Positions 19,471 to 28,085 of a stretch of DNA of 64,000 bases are shown here, piece after piece. Source of the stretch: Nodularia sp. NIES-3585. GTDB taxonomy: Bacteria; Cyanobacteriota; Cyanobacteriia; Cyanobacteriales; Nostocaceae. The stretch lies in contig NZ_BDUB01000001.1 in assembly GCF_002218065.1 (NCBI RefSeq), forward strand, positions 4,092,720 to 4,156,719, written 5' to 3'. Made by a program: the position numbers and the translations under genes. Each line of letters begins with the position of its first letter. Within the stretch, counting starts at the first letter, position 1. Under the pieces are notes generated by a model, which saw nothing but the letters and a program-made list of their open reading frames with translations, was not told where the DNA came from and made no database searches.

Positions 19471-21072
19471 TTAATCAATATTTAGCACTTTCCGTAACAG
19501 TGCCTGATCTTCTAATTTAACTTTCAAACGACCATTTTCTACATCGCGAATCCAACTTTGACTTTTACCTGTTAACTTTGCCAACTCCCTCTGGGATAGC
19601 TGCAAGTTTTTCCGCGCCTCTAAAATCTGTTCTCCAGGTAAATCGCTGGTGACTTTAGTTTTTCTTCTACTCTTCACAGTTCGCCGGGGCTTTTTCTGCG
19701 ATTCTGAAGTGCGTTGTTCCCATTCTGGCGGTAGTTCAAAAGATAGAATTCGCGCATTCATTAACAGATTCCACTTACCACGGGGGCCGGAATCTGTGAG
19801 GCGATTATTACCACCACCGTCATTAATCCAAAATTCTAAAGCTTCCTCTGGATCTTCGGGAATACCCATCAACTTCGCCCACAAAGGTTGAATTTCTAAT
19901 GGGTAACTTACTGGGTCAAAAACGGGTTTAATTCCATGATGATTGAGAACTTCTAAATCACTTTCAAAAGTTCTTAGTAAACGCTTACGCTCTTCCCGTT
20001 GTCTAGAGGCAAGGGTAACTTTTTCTTCCCCGTAACCAATGCGTAATAATGTAGGAATAGTAATGCGTTGTTCTTTGCCCATTTTGGTTTTAAACAGCAA
20101 CCACAGCATCAATCGTACTGCTCCTTCATGCTGCTGCCAAATGCTCATAACAGTCGTTAATAGCGTTTTGGGTAAACTGCCATATTGATAAAATGCAGTT
20201 CGCTCTTTACACGCTTGTTTATTTAAGAAATACTGCGCCCATACTCCGGCTTTTACTTTAAAAGTTAATCCGACTAAATATTTGCACCCCAAATCATCTT
20301 CTTGAAAGTGATGCTGAATATTGATTAAGTGCCATAAACGGCTACCTGTAACTGAAAATCCGGGAATACGACCTTGTTGAGGCCAGTCAATAGAAATCAT
20401 TAATGAACAAGCTTGCTGGACAATATTTTTCATTAAAGCTAGCTTGGCATTTTTGCTTAAGTCCTTGCGCTTCTCTAAGCCTAAATACTTCTCAATTTGG
20501 CGTTCGTCAATGGCAAATTCCTGTTGCCAAGGTTGCTCTAAGGAGGTAGCGTAGGCAGCAAACATGAGATGAATGCAAGCTGATCTAATATCAAGTGCTG
20601 CAATTGCGGCTAACTCAGTTATACTGTTGCTGGCGTGAGCGTTGACTGGAAATGGATCTTGAAGATGGAAGGCGATCGCACCCCGTCCTTGTTTGACTTT
20701 TCTGCCATAAGATAGGTAACCTTCTTGATTGATTTCCCAATTCAGAGATGTACGTTGTGCCAAGACGTTGCAAGCTTCCCAAATTACAATCGCCGAAGCA
20801 AAGGGATTATTTTGACCATTAGCAAATAAGTCCGGGCTAGCTGGATCTCTGGGTTCAAGTTTACATCTGCCTTTTTTGGCTTGCCAAGGTATGGGCGAAC
20901 TAGTTGGACAAACTATGACACATTGTGGTTCAGGATAATAGCCCTCACAGTTATTACAAAGACCAGGATCGATCCAGTATTCATCGTTTTCTATTTTTAT
21001 TGCACCCGTAGGACATTGGGGGCGGCAGTTGTCACATCCCACGCAATTGTTGTTAGGAATTGTATAAGGCAT
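19471..21072 (-). CDS. patB: Heterocyst nif transcription activator PatB (CnfR)
   Basis: Ferredoxin-domain DNA-binding regulator needed for nitrogenase gene expression under low oxygen. Of 533 residues, the N-terminus has two ferredoxin-type cysteine clusters (Cys10, 13, 16, 20 and Cys39, 42, 51, 55) able to hold two [4Fe-4S] clusters, a natural O2 sensor. The last 55 residues are a helix-turn-helix (LQLSQRELAKLTGKSQSWIRDVENG). The long central region is family-specific. In Anabaena sp. PCC 7120 patB lies beside fdxB and the cox2 operon; the same order here supports the identification. Divergent from fdxB over about 1 kb, so both may be controlled from that interval. Confidence 0.93.
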   Translation of the reverse strand: MPYTIPNNNCVGCDNCRPQCPTGAIKIENDEYWIDPGLCNNCEGYYPEPQCVIVCPTSSPIPWQAKKGRCKLEPRDPASPDLFANGQNNPFASAIVIWEACNVLAQRTSLNWEINQEGYLSYGRKVKQGRGAIAFHLQDPFPVNAHASNSITELAAIAALDIRSACIHLMFAAYATSLEQPWQQEFAIDERQIEKYLGLEKRKDLSKNAKLALMKNIVQQACSLMISIDWPQQGRIPGFSVTGSRLWHLINIQHHFQEDDLGCKYLVGLTFKVKAGVWAQYFLNKQACKERTAFYQYGSLPKTLLTTVMSIWQQHEGAVRLMLWLLFKTKMGKEQRITIPTLLRIGYGEEKVTLASRQREERKRLLRTFESDLEVLNHHGIKPVFDPVSYPLEIQPLWAKLMGIPEDPEEALEFWINDGGGNNRLTDSGPRGKWNLLMNARILSFELPPEWEQRTSESQKKPRRTVKSRRKTKVTSDLPGEQILEARKNLQLSQRELAKLTGKSQSWIRDVENGRLKVKLEDQALLRKVLNID

Positions 21073-22060
21073 ACGGCTATCGGGCTTCTTCCCACTCTAA
21101 TTGTTGAGATGTTTGGCTTAAGTCTCCCCTGGATGTTTCTTGGCTATTTATCACTGTCCACCAAATTATATTTTCAGCAAAAATAATCTCTGCTTGCTGT
21201 AATAATTCCCCACATCCATGTTTTAATTACACATCCAATTGAAAGATAGTTATGACGTTTAAGGACAGAATGAGATTACTTCTTTATTAACTATACATTT
21301 CACAAATAATTAGAGAGATTTGTTCATAATGAGCTAGGAAACTGTTCTTAAGACTTTAATTAAACGTTTGGTTATAAATTGTTTTTCTTAATCTTAGAGC
21401 ATTATTCAAAGTGTTTTTGTAGAACATAGCTGTATTTGCTTAGGAGAAGTCATTTTCTTTATTAATAATTTTAATATTTAATATGGTTAAAAGTTCTGTT
21501 ATCAACTATACATTTTCCTGGATGTATGAAGAAAGGAAGAAGATGATTTTAAGATTCCAAAAATTAAGGCGGTTAAATAAACTCGGAATCGGGTATTTTT
21601 ATTTTATAAATAACAAAATGATAATTTTTCAATGTAATTAATGAACATATAAACTGTATTTAAAGATACTATTAGAGGTATATTTCTGGTTTGCATCAAA
21701 GAAAAAATGTCATTATTTTTAGCATCAATTTAATTTGCAACACAAATAATCAGTATTGATTTATATTTGTCGCTACACAGATTTATTGCTGCGGGAACAT
21801 AAAATAGCTAGCCAGAGAGGATCATTGAGATTGTACAGGATGTAATTTATATAAAACCACTAACTGACTACTAAATTTACTCCTGAAGTTATTGATAATA
21901 AGTTTCATCTAATAGCTGATATAGCTAAATTTACAGAAGAATTTCCACAAAGTCATGAAATTTTAATTCGATAAAAAATAATTGTTTAACAGTAAAACAA
22001 GACAATAATATTGAGTTAGGATGATGATTAAAGTACAAACAAATTCGTAGGCGTTTATTC
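21073..22060. promoter_or_regulatory. Long AT-rich patB-fdxB divergent control region
   Basis: A 988-base gene-free, strongly AT-rich interval between patB (leftward) and fdxB (rightward). It holds one perfect NtcA-type palindrome (see separate entry). Two near-copies of the sequence ttaactatacatttt... occur at about 21280 (attaactatacatttcac) and 21500 (atcaactatacattttcc). No open frame with a ribosome binding site was seen. Its length is unusual for a divergent promoter and leaves room for small RNAs or several regulator sites. Confidence 0.55.
21656..21669. promoter_or_regulatory. Candidate NtcA binding site
   Basis: GTA-tttaaaga-TAC, an exact GTA-N8-TAC palindrome for the nitrogen regulator NtcA. 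It lies about 390 bases before the fdxB start and 580 before the patB start. A TATATT follows 10 bases later, closer than the roughly 22-base spacing of classical NtcA-activated promoters, so this may be chance in AT-rich DNA. Confidence 0.4.
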
Positions 22061-22354
22061 ATGGCACAACTAACAGGATTGACATTTGGAGGTAAGACCT
22101 GGACACCTAAATTTGCCCAGGAAATTGACTACGAAAAATGTATCGGCTGTGGCAGATGCTTTAAAATATGTGGTCACAATGTATTATCATTGAAAGCTCT
22201 CAACGAAGAGGGAGAATTTGTAGAGGATGAAGAAGATGATGAAATTGAGCGCAAAGTAATGGTTGTGGCTCACCCAGAAAATTGTATTGGTTGTGAGGCT
22301 TGTTCACGGATATGTCCAAAGAATTGCTACAGCCATACTGTAGTTGACAATTAA
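22061..22354 (+). CDS. fdxB: Ferredoxin III, nif-specific (FdxB)
   Basis: A 97-residue bacterial-type ferredoxin with two [4Fe-4S] motifs: Cys27, 30, 33, 37 and Cys75, 78, 81, 85. Between them is an acidic insert ([12 protein letters not shown]), and the first motif has the [11 protein letters not shown] form of nif-linked ferredoxin III. It is expected to carry electrons at low potential in nitrogen-fixing cells; the exact partner is not settled. Gene order patB-fdxB-coxBAC matches the heterocyst cluster of Anabaena. The ribosome binding site is weak (gtaggcg). Confidence 0.92.
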   Translation: MAQLTGLTFGGKTWTPKFAQEIDYEKCIGCGRCFKICGHNVLSLKALNEEGEFVEDEEDDEIERKVMVVAHPENCIGCEACSRICPKNCYSHTVVDN

Positions 22355-22984
22355 GGATTTGGGAATTTGCTTCAGGTTCTTCTGGTGACAAAGGGTACTC
22401 TGGAAATCAAGCACGAACGCACAAAGCAAGGTAATTAGAGGGGAATTATAGCTACTTACTGTAACTAGCAAAGAGTTCACAGTAAACAGAATTGTAAATC
22501 TTAAATTGTTAGTTATTAACAAATTCATACTTGCGGCTAAACTAGTCTGATCAATATTAAGGCTAATGGTGTCATCTGGGAGTACCTAATTTTTTGGCAT
22601 TAGCAGCAGCTGGCGTTACAGGGATTTAAATATATTCTTAAGTTTTGGGGGGAAGGATCTGAAATTATCTGGAAAATTCCCCCAAATTTTGTCAGAGTGA
22701 GATAGAAAGTTAATAAGTGAAGACAAAAAACGCTGACTGTGAAAATGTGAAAACCAGTAGCCACGAATATGGTGAAAATCATAAAAATACAAGATAAAAA
22801 GTAAAGCATTATCTTGTTTGGCTAGGGTGATACACCAAAAGTGCAGGATGCGATGAACTGGGAGTGGGGAGAGACGCGATGAATCGCGTCTGTACAAGAG
22901 AGAGGGTATTTAGATACTTAATCACAATCTCCTGATCCCAGAAAATCACACCTTTAATGACCGCTTAAAGAGCAGGTAGCATAT
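22355..22984. promoter_or_regulatory. cox2 operon upstream region
   Basis: A 630-base gene-free interval before coxB. It contains a G-run/C-run pair at about 22648-22684 (ttttggggggaag ... attcccccaaa) able to form a hairpin, and a short palindrome at 22872-22890. Heterocyst-specific oxidase promoters would be expected here, but no exact NtcA site was found and no -35/-10 pair can be assigned safely. Confidence 0.5.
22872..22895. repeat. Short dispersed palindrome (AGACGCGAT-type)
   Basis: AGACGCGAT-ga-ATCGCGTCT followed by gtacaaga. The same repeat type occurs at 62753-62776 and, with a different core, at 57653-57676. These REP-like palindromes are scattered between genes in Nostocales. Confidence 0.75.
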
Positions 22985-23956
22985 ATGCAAAAAGTTCCTG
23001 TTTCATTATGGACTCTGGTTGCTGGAGTTGTAGTCACAGCAATTAGTATTTGGCTCGGACAAAATCACAATCTACTGCCAGAACAAGCATCTCAACAAGC
23101 GCCTTTGGTAGACGCATTTTTCAATGTCATGTTTACCATTGCGATCGCACTGTTTCTGATTGTAGAAGGAACTATTGTCTTATTTTTGGTTCAATACCGT
23201 CGCCGTCGGGGTGATGATACCGATGGTGTACCTGTAGAAGGTAACGTTCCCTTAGAAATCTTTTGGACAGCAATCCCCACAGTGATTGTAGTCGCTTTGG
23301 GTATCTACAGCGTAGATGTTTACAACCAAATGGGCGGATTTGAGCCTGGGAGTCATCCCCATGCTGCGGCTCATGTTTCTCATGCAAGTGGAACCGCGAT
23401 CGCAGCTACTCTTGATGGCAGTTCAGCATCTGGAAGTACCGCGAATATTGGTATTGGTGCGTCTCCCAATTCACAGGGTAAACAAGCCGACTTGATTGTG
23501 GATGTCCAAGGAATGCAGTACGCCTGGATATTTAACTATCCCAATAGTGGGATTACTACTGGCGAGTTACACGTTCCCGTTGGTGCGGATGTGCAACTGA
23601 ATCTTTCCGCCATTGATGTAATTCACTCATTTTGGGTTCCACAATTCCGGTTGAAACAAGACGCGCTTCCCGGTATTGCTACCCAACTGCGATTTGTCGC
23701 TACTAAACCAGGTACATATCCTGTAGTTTGTGCGGAATTGTGTGGTGGTTATCACGGTTCCATGCGATCGCAAGTAATTGTCCACACACCCGAAGAGTTT
23801 GATAGCTGGTTAGCCGAAAGCCAGATTGCGGCAAAGCAAGACCTTAATCAAGCTGTTGCGGTTAATCCGGCTGAGTTATCAACTTCAGAATTTCTCGCTC
23901 CCCATGTTCACGATTTGGGGATGAGTGCAGCAACTCTCGCGCAGCTTCAAAAGTAG
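22985..23956 (+). CDS. coxB: Cytochrome c oxidase subunit II (heterocyst Cox2 type)
   Basis: The CuA-carrying subunit of an aa3-type terminal oxidase, receiving electrons from a soluble carrier. The 323-residue protein has two N-terminal membrane helices (about 8-25 and 45-70) and a large periplasmic/lumenal cupredoxin domain. CuA ligands are all present: His214, Cys249, Glu251, Cys253, His257 and Met260 within CAELCGGYHGSM. A Gly/Ser/Ala-rich insert lies around 125-165. It starts the coxB-coxA-coxC operon next to patB and fdxB, the position of the heterocyst-specific cox2 operon of Anabaena, whose role is to burn O2 that would poison nitrogenase. Confidence 0.95.
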   Translation: MQKVPVSLWTLVAGVVVTAISIWLGQNHNLLPEQASQQAPLVDAFFNVMFTIAIALFLIVEGTIVLFLVQYRRRRGDDTDGVPVEGNVPLEIFWTAIPTVIVVALGIYSVDVYNQMGGFEPGSHPHAAAHVSHASGTAIAATLDGSSASGSTANIGIGASPNSQGKQADLIVDVQGMQYAWIFNYPNSGITTGELHVPVGADVQLNLSAIDVIHSFWVPQFRLKQDALPGIATQLRFVATKPGTYPVVCAELCGGYHGSMRSQVIVHTPEEFDSWLAESQIAAKQDLNQAVAVNPAELSTSEFLAPHVHDLGMSAATLAQLQK

Positions 23957-24129
23957 TCATTGTTCATTGGTCAGGATTTAGGCAAAATCATGAATAAACG
24001 AACCACAAAGGACACAAAGGACACGAAGAAGTAAGAGTTTCACCAGAGTTCTTGCGTAAGTCTTGTGGTTATTGGTTATTGGTGATGATGACTGAATTAG
24101 GACAAAAATAAATTGTCGCAAAATCGCTT

Positions 24130-25797
24130 ATGACACAGGTAAAGTTTCCAGGGAATACGCCACCCGAAGGAAATCAATTGACTGGGGGAAATCATCCCCA
24201 GGCGTGGAAATGGCAGGACTATTTTACATTTAATGTTGACCACAAGGTGATTGGGATTCAATACCTGGTGACAGCATTTGTCTTCTATCTGATTGGTGGA
24301 TTGATGGCGGTGGCTTTGCGTGTGGAATTAGCAACGCCAGAATCAGACTTCCTCGACCCCAATCTGTATAACGCTTTCATGACCAACCACGGGACGATTA
24401 TGATCTTCCTGTGGATTGTCCCCAGTGCGATTGGGGGATTTGGTAATTATCTCATCCCTTTGATGCTCGGTGCTAGGGATATGGCTTTCCCGAAGCTGAA
24501 TGCGATCGCCTTTTGGTTGAACCCAGTGGCGGGATTACTCGTTTTAGCTAGTTTTATCTTTGGTGGTTCCCAATCTGGTTGGACAGCTTACCCACCATTG
24601 AGTTTGGTGACAGCACCAAATGCTCAAACTCTGTGGATATTAGCGATCGTTTTAGTCGGAACTTCTTCAATTTTGGGTTCGGTGAACTTTGTAATCACCA
24701 TCCTGATGATGAAGGTTCCCAGCATGAAATGGGATCAATTACCCTTATTTTGCTGGGCTATCTTAGCAACTTCTGTTCTCGCTTTGCTTTCTACACCTGT
24801 ATTAGCGGCGGGTTTAGTGCTGTTGTTATTTGACCTCAACTTTGGCACATCCTTCTTTAAACCAGATGCCGGCGGTAACGTTGTTATTTACCAACATTTG
24901 TTCTGGTTCTATTCCCACCCGGCAGTATATTTAATGATTCTGCCGATTTTCGGCATTATGTCGGAAGTAGTCCCAGTTCACGCCCGTAAACCAATTTTTG
25001 GTTATAAAGCGATCGCCTACTCTAGTGTAGCTATCTGCGTCGTCGGTTTGTTCGTCTGGGTACACCATATGTTTACCAGTGGTACACCCGGTTGGATGCG
25101 GATATTTTTCACCATCTCTACCCTCATCGTCGCCGTACCGACTGGCGTAAAGATTTTCGCCTGGGTTGCTACCCTTTGGGGTGGTAAAATTCGCTTCACC
25201 AGCGCCATGCTATTCGCCATTGGCTTATTGTCGATGTTTGTCATGGGTGGCTTAAGTGGTGTCACAATGGGAACCGCCCCTTTTGATATTCACGTCCACG
25301 ATACCTATTATGTAGTCGGACATTTCCACTACGTTCTCTTTGGTGGTTCCGTGTTTGGCATTTATGCCGGTATTTATCACTGGTTCCCCAAAATGACCGG
25401 ACGCAAGCTGAATGAAACCTGGGGACGAGTTCACTTTGCCCTTACTTTCATCGGCACTAACTTGACTTTCTTGCCCATGCACAAGTTAGGTTTGCAAGGA
25501 ATGCCCCGCAGAGTGGCTATGTATGACCCTCAATTTGTTGACCTGAATCTACTTTGTACCGTTGGTGCATTTGTTTTGGGGATATCAGTAATTCCCTTCA
25601 CCATCAATATTATTCAAAGTTGGCGTAAAGGAGAATTGGCGGGTGATAATCCTTGGCAAGCTTTGAGTTTAGAGTGGACAACTAGTTCACCACCGATAAT
25701 TGAAAACTGGGAAGTATTACCTGTTGTAACTCATGGCCCTTACGACTACGGCCATAGTGAAACAGAACCATCTGGTATTCCAGAAATTAGCGCTTAA
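24130..25797 (+). CDS. coxA: Cytochrome c oxidase subunit I (heterocyst Cox2 type)
   Basis: Catalytic subunit with the low-spin heme and the heme-CuB centre where O2 is reduced to water. The 555 residues hold about twelve membrane helices. Key sequences are MTNHGTIMIF (low-spin heme His), WFYSHPAVYLMILP (CuB His and cross-linked Tyr region), WVHHMFTSG (two CuB His) and HDTYYVVGHFHYV (high-spin and low-spin heme His). It follows coxB after 173 bases containing a dispersed repeat (accacaaaggacacaaaggac), so the operon is not tightly packed. Confidence 0.97.
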   Translation: MTQVKFPGNTPPEGNQLTGGNHPQAWKWQDYFTFNVDHKVIGIQYLVTAFVFYLIGGLMAVALRVELATPESDFLDPNLYNAFMTNHGTIMIFLWIVPSAIGGFGNYLIPLMLGARDMAFPKLNAIAFWLNPVAGLLVLASFIFGGSQSGWTAYPPLSLVTAPNAQTLWILAIVLVGTSSILGSVNFVITILMMKVPSMKWDQLPLFCWAILATSVLALLSTPVLAAGLVLLLFDLNFGTSFFKPDAGGNVVIYQHLFWFYSHPAVYLMILPIFGIMSEVVPVHARKPIFGYKAIAYSSVAICVVGLFVWVHHMFTSGTPGWMRIFFTISTLIVAVPTGVKIFAWVATLWGGKIRFTSAMLFAIGLLSMFVMGGLSGVTMGTAPFDIHVHDTYYVVGHFHYVLFGGSVFGIYAGIYHWFPKMTGRKLNETWGRVHFALTFIGTNLTFLPMHKLGLQGMPRRVAMYDPQFVDLNLLCTVGAFVLGISVIPFTINIIQSWRKGELAGDNPWQALSLEWTTSSPPIIENWEVLPVVTHGPYDYGHSETEPSGIPEISA

Positions 25798-25802
25798 AAC
25801 AA

Positions 25803-25888
25803 TTTTAGATTTTGGATTTTAGATTTTGGATTAACGGATTTTTTTATTTTCAATCTAAAATCGGCAATCTAAAATCCAAAATTCTTAG
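25803..25888. repeat. Inverted heptamer-type repeat between coxA and coxC
   Basis: Two direct copies of attttagattttgga are followed about 50 bases later by their inverted form (caatctaaaatcggc, caatctaaaatccaaaat). The arms could fold into a long hairpin inside the cox transcript. The same motif (ccaaaatctaaaatc) appears at 51178-51210. Confidence 0.75.
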
Positions 25889-25900
25889 AGGGTAAACAAT

Positions 25901-26488
25901 ATGACGGTAGCTACGACGACTGAACATCACGAAGAACATCATCCAGATTTACGCATCTGGGGATTGTTAACATTTCTCTGTTCTGAATCATTGATGTTTG
26001 GGGGCTTTTTTGCCACTTATTTATTCTTTAGAGGCATTACAGAAGTTTGGCCTCCAGAAGGAACAGAAGTAGAATTATTTTTGCCTGCGATTAACACCGT
26101 TATTCTGGTATCGAGTAGTTTCGTCATTCATTTAGGTGATGTGGCGATTAAAAAGAATAATGTCATGGGTATGCGGTTTTGGTATCTTGTGACCGCACTC
26201 ATGGGGGCAATTTTCTTGGTTGGTCAGGTTTATGAGTACATGAATCTAGGCTATGGTCTGACTACTAATGTTTTCTCCAACTGCTTTTATATCATGACTG
26301 CGTTCCACGGTTTACACGTATTTGTGGGACTGTTATTGATTTTAGGTGTAGTTTGGCGATCGCGTCGTCCCGGTCATTATTCTGCTACTAAACATACTGG
26401 CATCGAAATGGCAGAAATGTATTGGCACTTTGTAGACATTATCTGGATTGTACTATTCACGTTGGTGTACATTCTCACGCTGTTTTAA
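25901..26488 (+). CDS. coxC: Cytochrome c oxidase subunit III (heterocyst Cox2 type)
   Basis: Structural membrane subunit of the aa3-type oxidase. The protein is 195 residues with about five membrane helices; the family sequences SESLMFGGFFATYLFFRG, AFHGLHVFVGLLLILGV and EMYWHFVDIIWIVLFTLVYIL are clear. Its N-terminus is His/Glu-rich (TEHHEEHHPD). It completes the coxB-A-C set; AGAGGGT upstream serves as the ribosome binding site. Confidence 0.95.
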   Translation: MTVATTTEHHEEHHPDLRIWGLLTFLCSESLMFGGFFATYLFFRGITEVWPPEGTEVELFLPAINTVILVSSSFVIHLGDVAIKKNNVMGMRFWYLVTALMGAIFLVGQVYEYMNLGYGLTTNVFSNCFYIMTAFHGLHVFVGLLLILGVVWRSRRPGHYSATKHTGIEMAEMYWHFVDIIWIVLFTLVYILTLF

Positions 26489-26565
26489 CAGTGATGCCAA
26501 TTCTGTATTTTGTGTTTATTTGTGGTTAATTCATTCTTCGCTTTTATCGTTTCTGTTATTTAAGA

Positions 26566-26660
26566 GGAACGAACCGCATTCGCGCAGCGTATGCCCCCAG
26601 GGCTTTAGGACGCAAAGTACACAAAGGAAGAAGGAAGGAAGAAGGAAGGAAATTCAGCGT
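26566..26660. repeat. Dispersed repeat (gcgcagcg ... gacgcaaagtacacaaagg)
   Basis: A mosaic of a GC-rich part (cattcgcgcagcgtatg) and a purine-rich tail (gacgcaaagtacacaaaggaagaagg). Related copies lie at 39284-39345 and 44369-44440. All three fall between genes of nitrogen or hydrogen metabolism. It is not coding. Confidence 0.7.
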
Positions 26661-26734
26661 ACACTCACGAAGAAATCGTATGAGTAGGGGGTGGTAAATT
26701 TCCTACTCCCTATTTCCCATCAAAGGAGATGATT

Positions 26735-27217
26735 ATGCAACTTGATTCAAACCAATTTTCATGGTTTCAGGTTCCAGAGGATGTCAAAAGTTTATTAATA
26801 TTGGCAGCACAAACTTGGGAAAATACTTCGGAGTCAGAAAAGTATATTCATCAAGCTTTAGCTAAGGCTGAGGGAAATACCGAGATTTTAGTATCAGCAT
26901 ATAGATTTTTTTATTATAAGAATAATTATCCCCTAGCGCTACAAACTGCAATTAAAGTTTTAGATAAAATTAAAGAAGTAGAAAACTTTCCTGATGATTG
27001 GGAACAACTCCAGCCTATATTAGTTAAACGGCAAGAGGAACCCCAAATCAGATTGTACTTAAATGCTTATGCCGCTTCTGGAATGGTATTAGCAAATTTA
27101 GGGGAATTTGAGCAGGCTAAAGAAATCAGCAATCGAGTCAAGCAAATTGACGAAAACAATGATTTTGGAGCCGGAATCCTGTTAGATATTTTGACACGTC
27201 CACCAGATGAAGACTGA
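26735..27217 (+). CDS. TPR-like helical protein in the cox2/nif neighbourhood
   Basis: A 160-residue, all-helical protein. Residues 25-80 and 105-145 resemble tetratricopeptide repeat hairpins (EKYIHQALAKAEGNTEILV, LNAYAASGMVLANLGEFEQAKEI). There is no signal peptide or catalytic motif, so a protein-protein role is likely. The start chosen (MQLDSN) lies six bases after GGAG; an ATG two codons earlier overlaps that GGAG and is less likely. Position between the heterocyst oxidase and the cupin/ArsC-like genes suggests a nitrogen-fixation accessory role, by context only. Confidence 0.75.
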   Translation: MQLDSNQFSWFQVPEDVKSLLILAAQTWENTSESEKYIHQALAKAEGNTEILVSAYRFFYYKNNYPLALQTAIKVLDKIKEVENFPDDWEQLQPILVKRQEEPQIRLYLNAYAASGMVLANLGEFEQAKEISNRVKQIDENNDFGAGILLDILTRPPDED

Positions 27218-27248
27218 TTAATTAGTTCACTATCAACAATCAACAGCC

Positions 27249-27416
27249 ATGAATAGTTTTTCCATCTACCAACCTATTTCTTTATCTGAACCTTCTAACT
27301 CTAACCCTGTTCTCCCTGTAGTTATCATCAGTCCTTTGCCTTCTAGCCCTGGTATTCCTAGCAATTTCACTCCTCCTATGTTGGTCTTGTCCCAGTCTTC
27401 TCCATTGATGATTTAA
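27249..27416 (+). CDS. 55-residue Pro/Ser-rich ORF coupled to the cupin gene
   Basis: A short ORF beginning MNSFSIYQPISLSEPSNS and ending SQSSPLMI. Its stop codon overlaps the start of the next gene in TAATG (27414-27418), the classical arrangement for translational coupling, and the cupin start itself has no ribosome binding site, which supports real translation of this ORF. It is rich in Pro, Ser, Ile and Val, with no recognisable domain or signal peptide. Against it: no clear ribosome binding site of its own. It may act as a leader peptide or a small structural protein. Confidence 0.5.
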   Translation: MNSFSIYQPISLSEPSNSNPVLPVVIISPLPSSPGIPSNFTPPMLVLSQSSPLMI

Positions 27417-28033
27417 TGATGATCCAAGGTAAGGATTGGCTTGTAACTGGAAATGGTCAATATCAGGCTTGTAAATCCGTGAGAGCATGGGATTTATTGA
27501 AGGATAATTATCGTCTGTATCGGTTTTTAACTGAGGTGGAAGATGTTCTCAATGGGGTAGATGATGAATCGAGTTGTCTACCAGAAATCCGAATGCTTGT
27601 GAGGCGCTTGATTGTCAATTCCTACTGGGTACAAAGTCAATATTCAGAACCTGATCCGGAAACGGGAAACTCTGTTTTACTCCTCTACGATGAATTGGGT
27701 TTTCCCTTAACTGTGCAAACAGTCACATTTGCACCGGGAACTCGTTCAACTATTCATAATCATGGCACCTGGGGAGTTGTGGCGGTGTTAAAAGGTCAAG
27801 AAAAAAACACTGCTTGGCGACGTACCCACAGCCCTGATTCTGCCGACAAAATTGCACCTACGGGAGAAATAACTTTATTTCCCGGAGATATTGTCAGCTT
27901 GACTCCCGATGCAATTCACAGTGTGGAAGCAGTGGGTGAGGAACCAACTGTGACTTTTAATGTTTATGGAGAAACTGATCCGCAAGAAAGGTTTGAGTTT
28001 GACTCAGTTACTCATACAGCGAAAAAGTTTTGA
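27416..28033 (+). CDS. Cupin-fold (cysteine dioxygenase-like) protein
   Basis: A 205-residue protein with the cupin/cysteine-dioxygenase signature: FAPGTRSTIHNHGTWGVVAVLKGQEKNTAWRR supplies the metal-binding His-x-His with a downstream Glu, and LFPGDIVSLTPDAIHSVEAV supplies the second-motif His. It would bind one Fe or similar metal and may oxidise a thiol. A gene of this kind accompanies the heterocyst cox2/nif-associated cluster in related genomes as far as I recall. The ATG shares its A with the preceding stop (TAATG). Substrate not known. Confidence 0.82.
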   Translation: MMIQGKDWLVTGNGQYQACKSVRAWDLLKDNYRLYRFLTEVEDVLNGVDDESSCLPEIRMLVRRLIVNSYWVQSQYSEPDPETGNSVLLLYDELGFPLTVQTVTFAPGTRSTIHNHGTWGVVAVLKGQEKNTAWRRTHSPDSADKIAPTGEITLFPGDIVSLTPDAIHSVEAVGEEPTVTFNVYGETDPQERFEFDSVTHTAKKF

Positions 28034-28085
28034 TGAGGGGAATGAAGGAGAAAAGTGAGTATTTAGTAAATTGGGAGTAAGTGCA

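Noticed and set aside
22600-22897. Minus-strand frames of 69 and 93 codons upstream of coxB
   Set aside because: Cys/Phe/Ser-rich shadow-like sequence in AT-rich DNA with no ribosome binding site; no support as genes.
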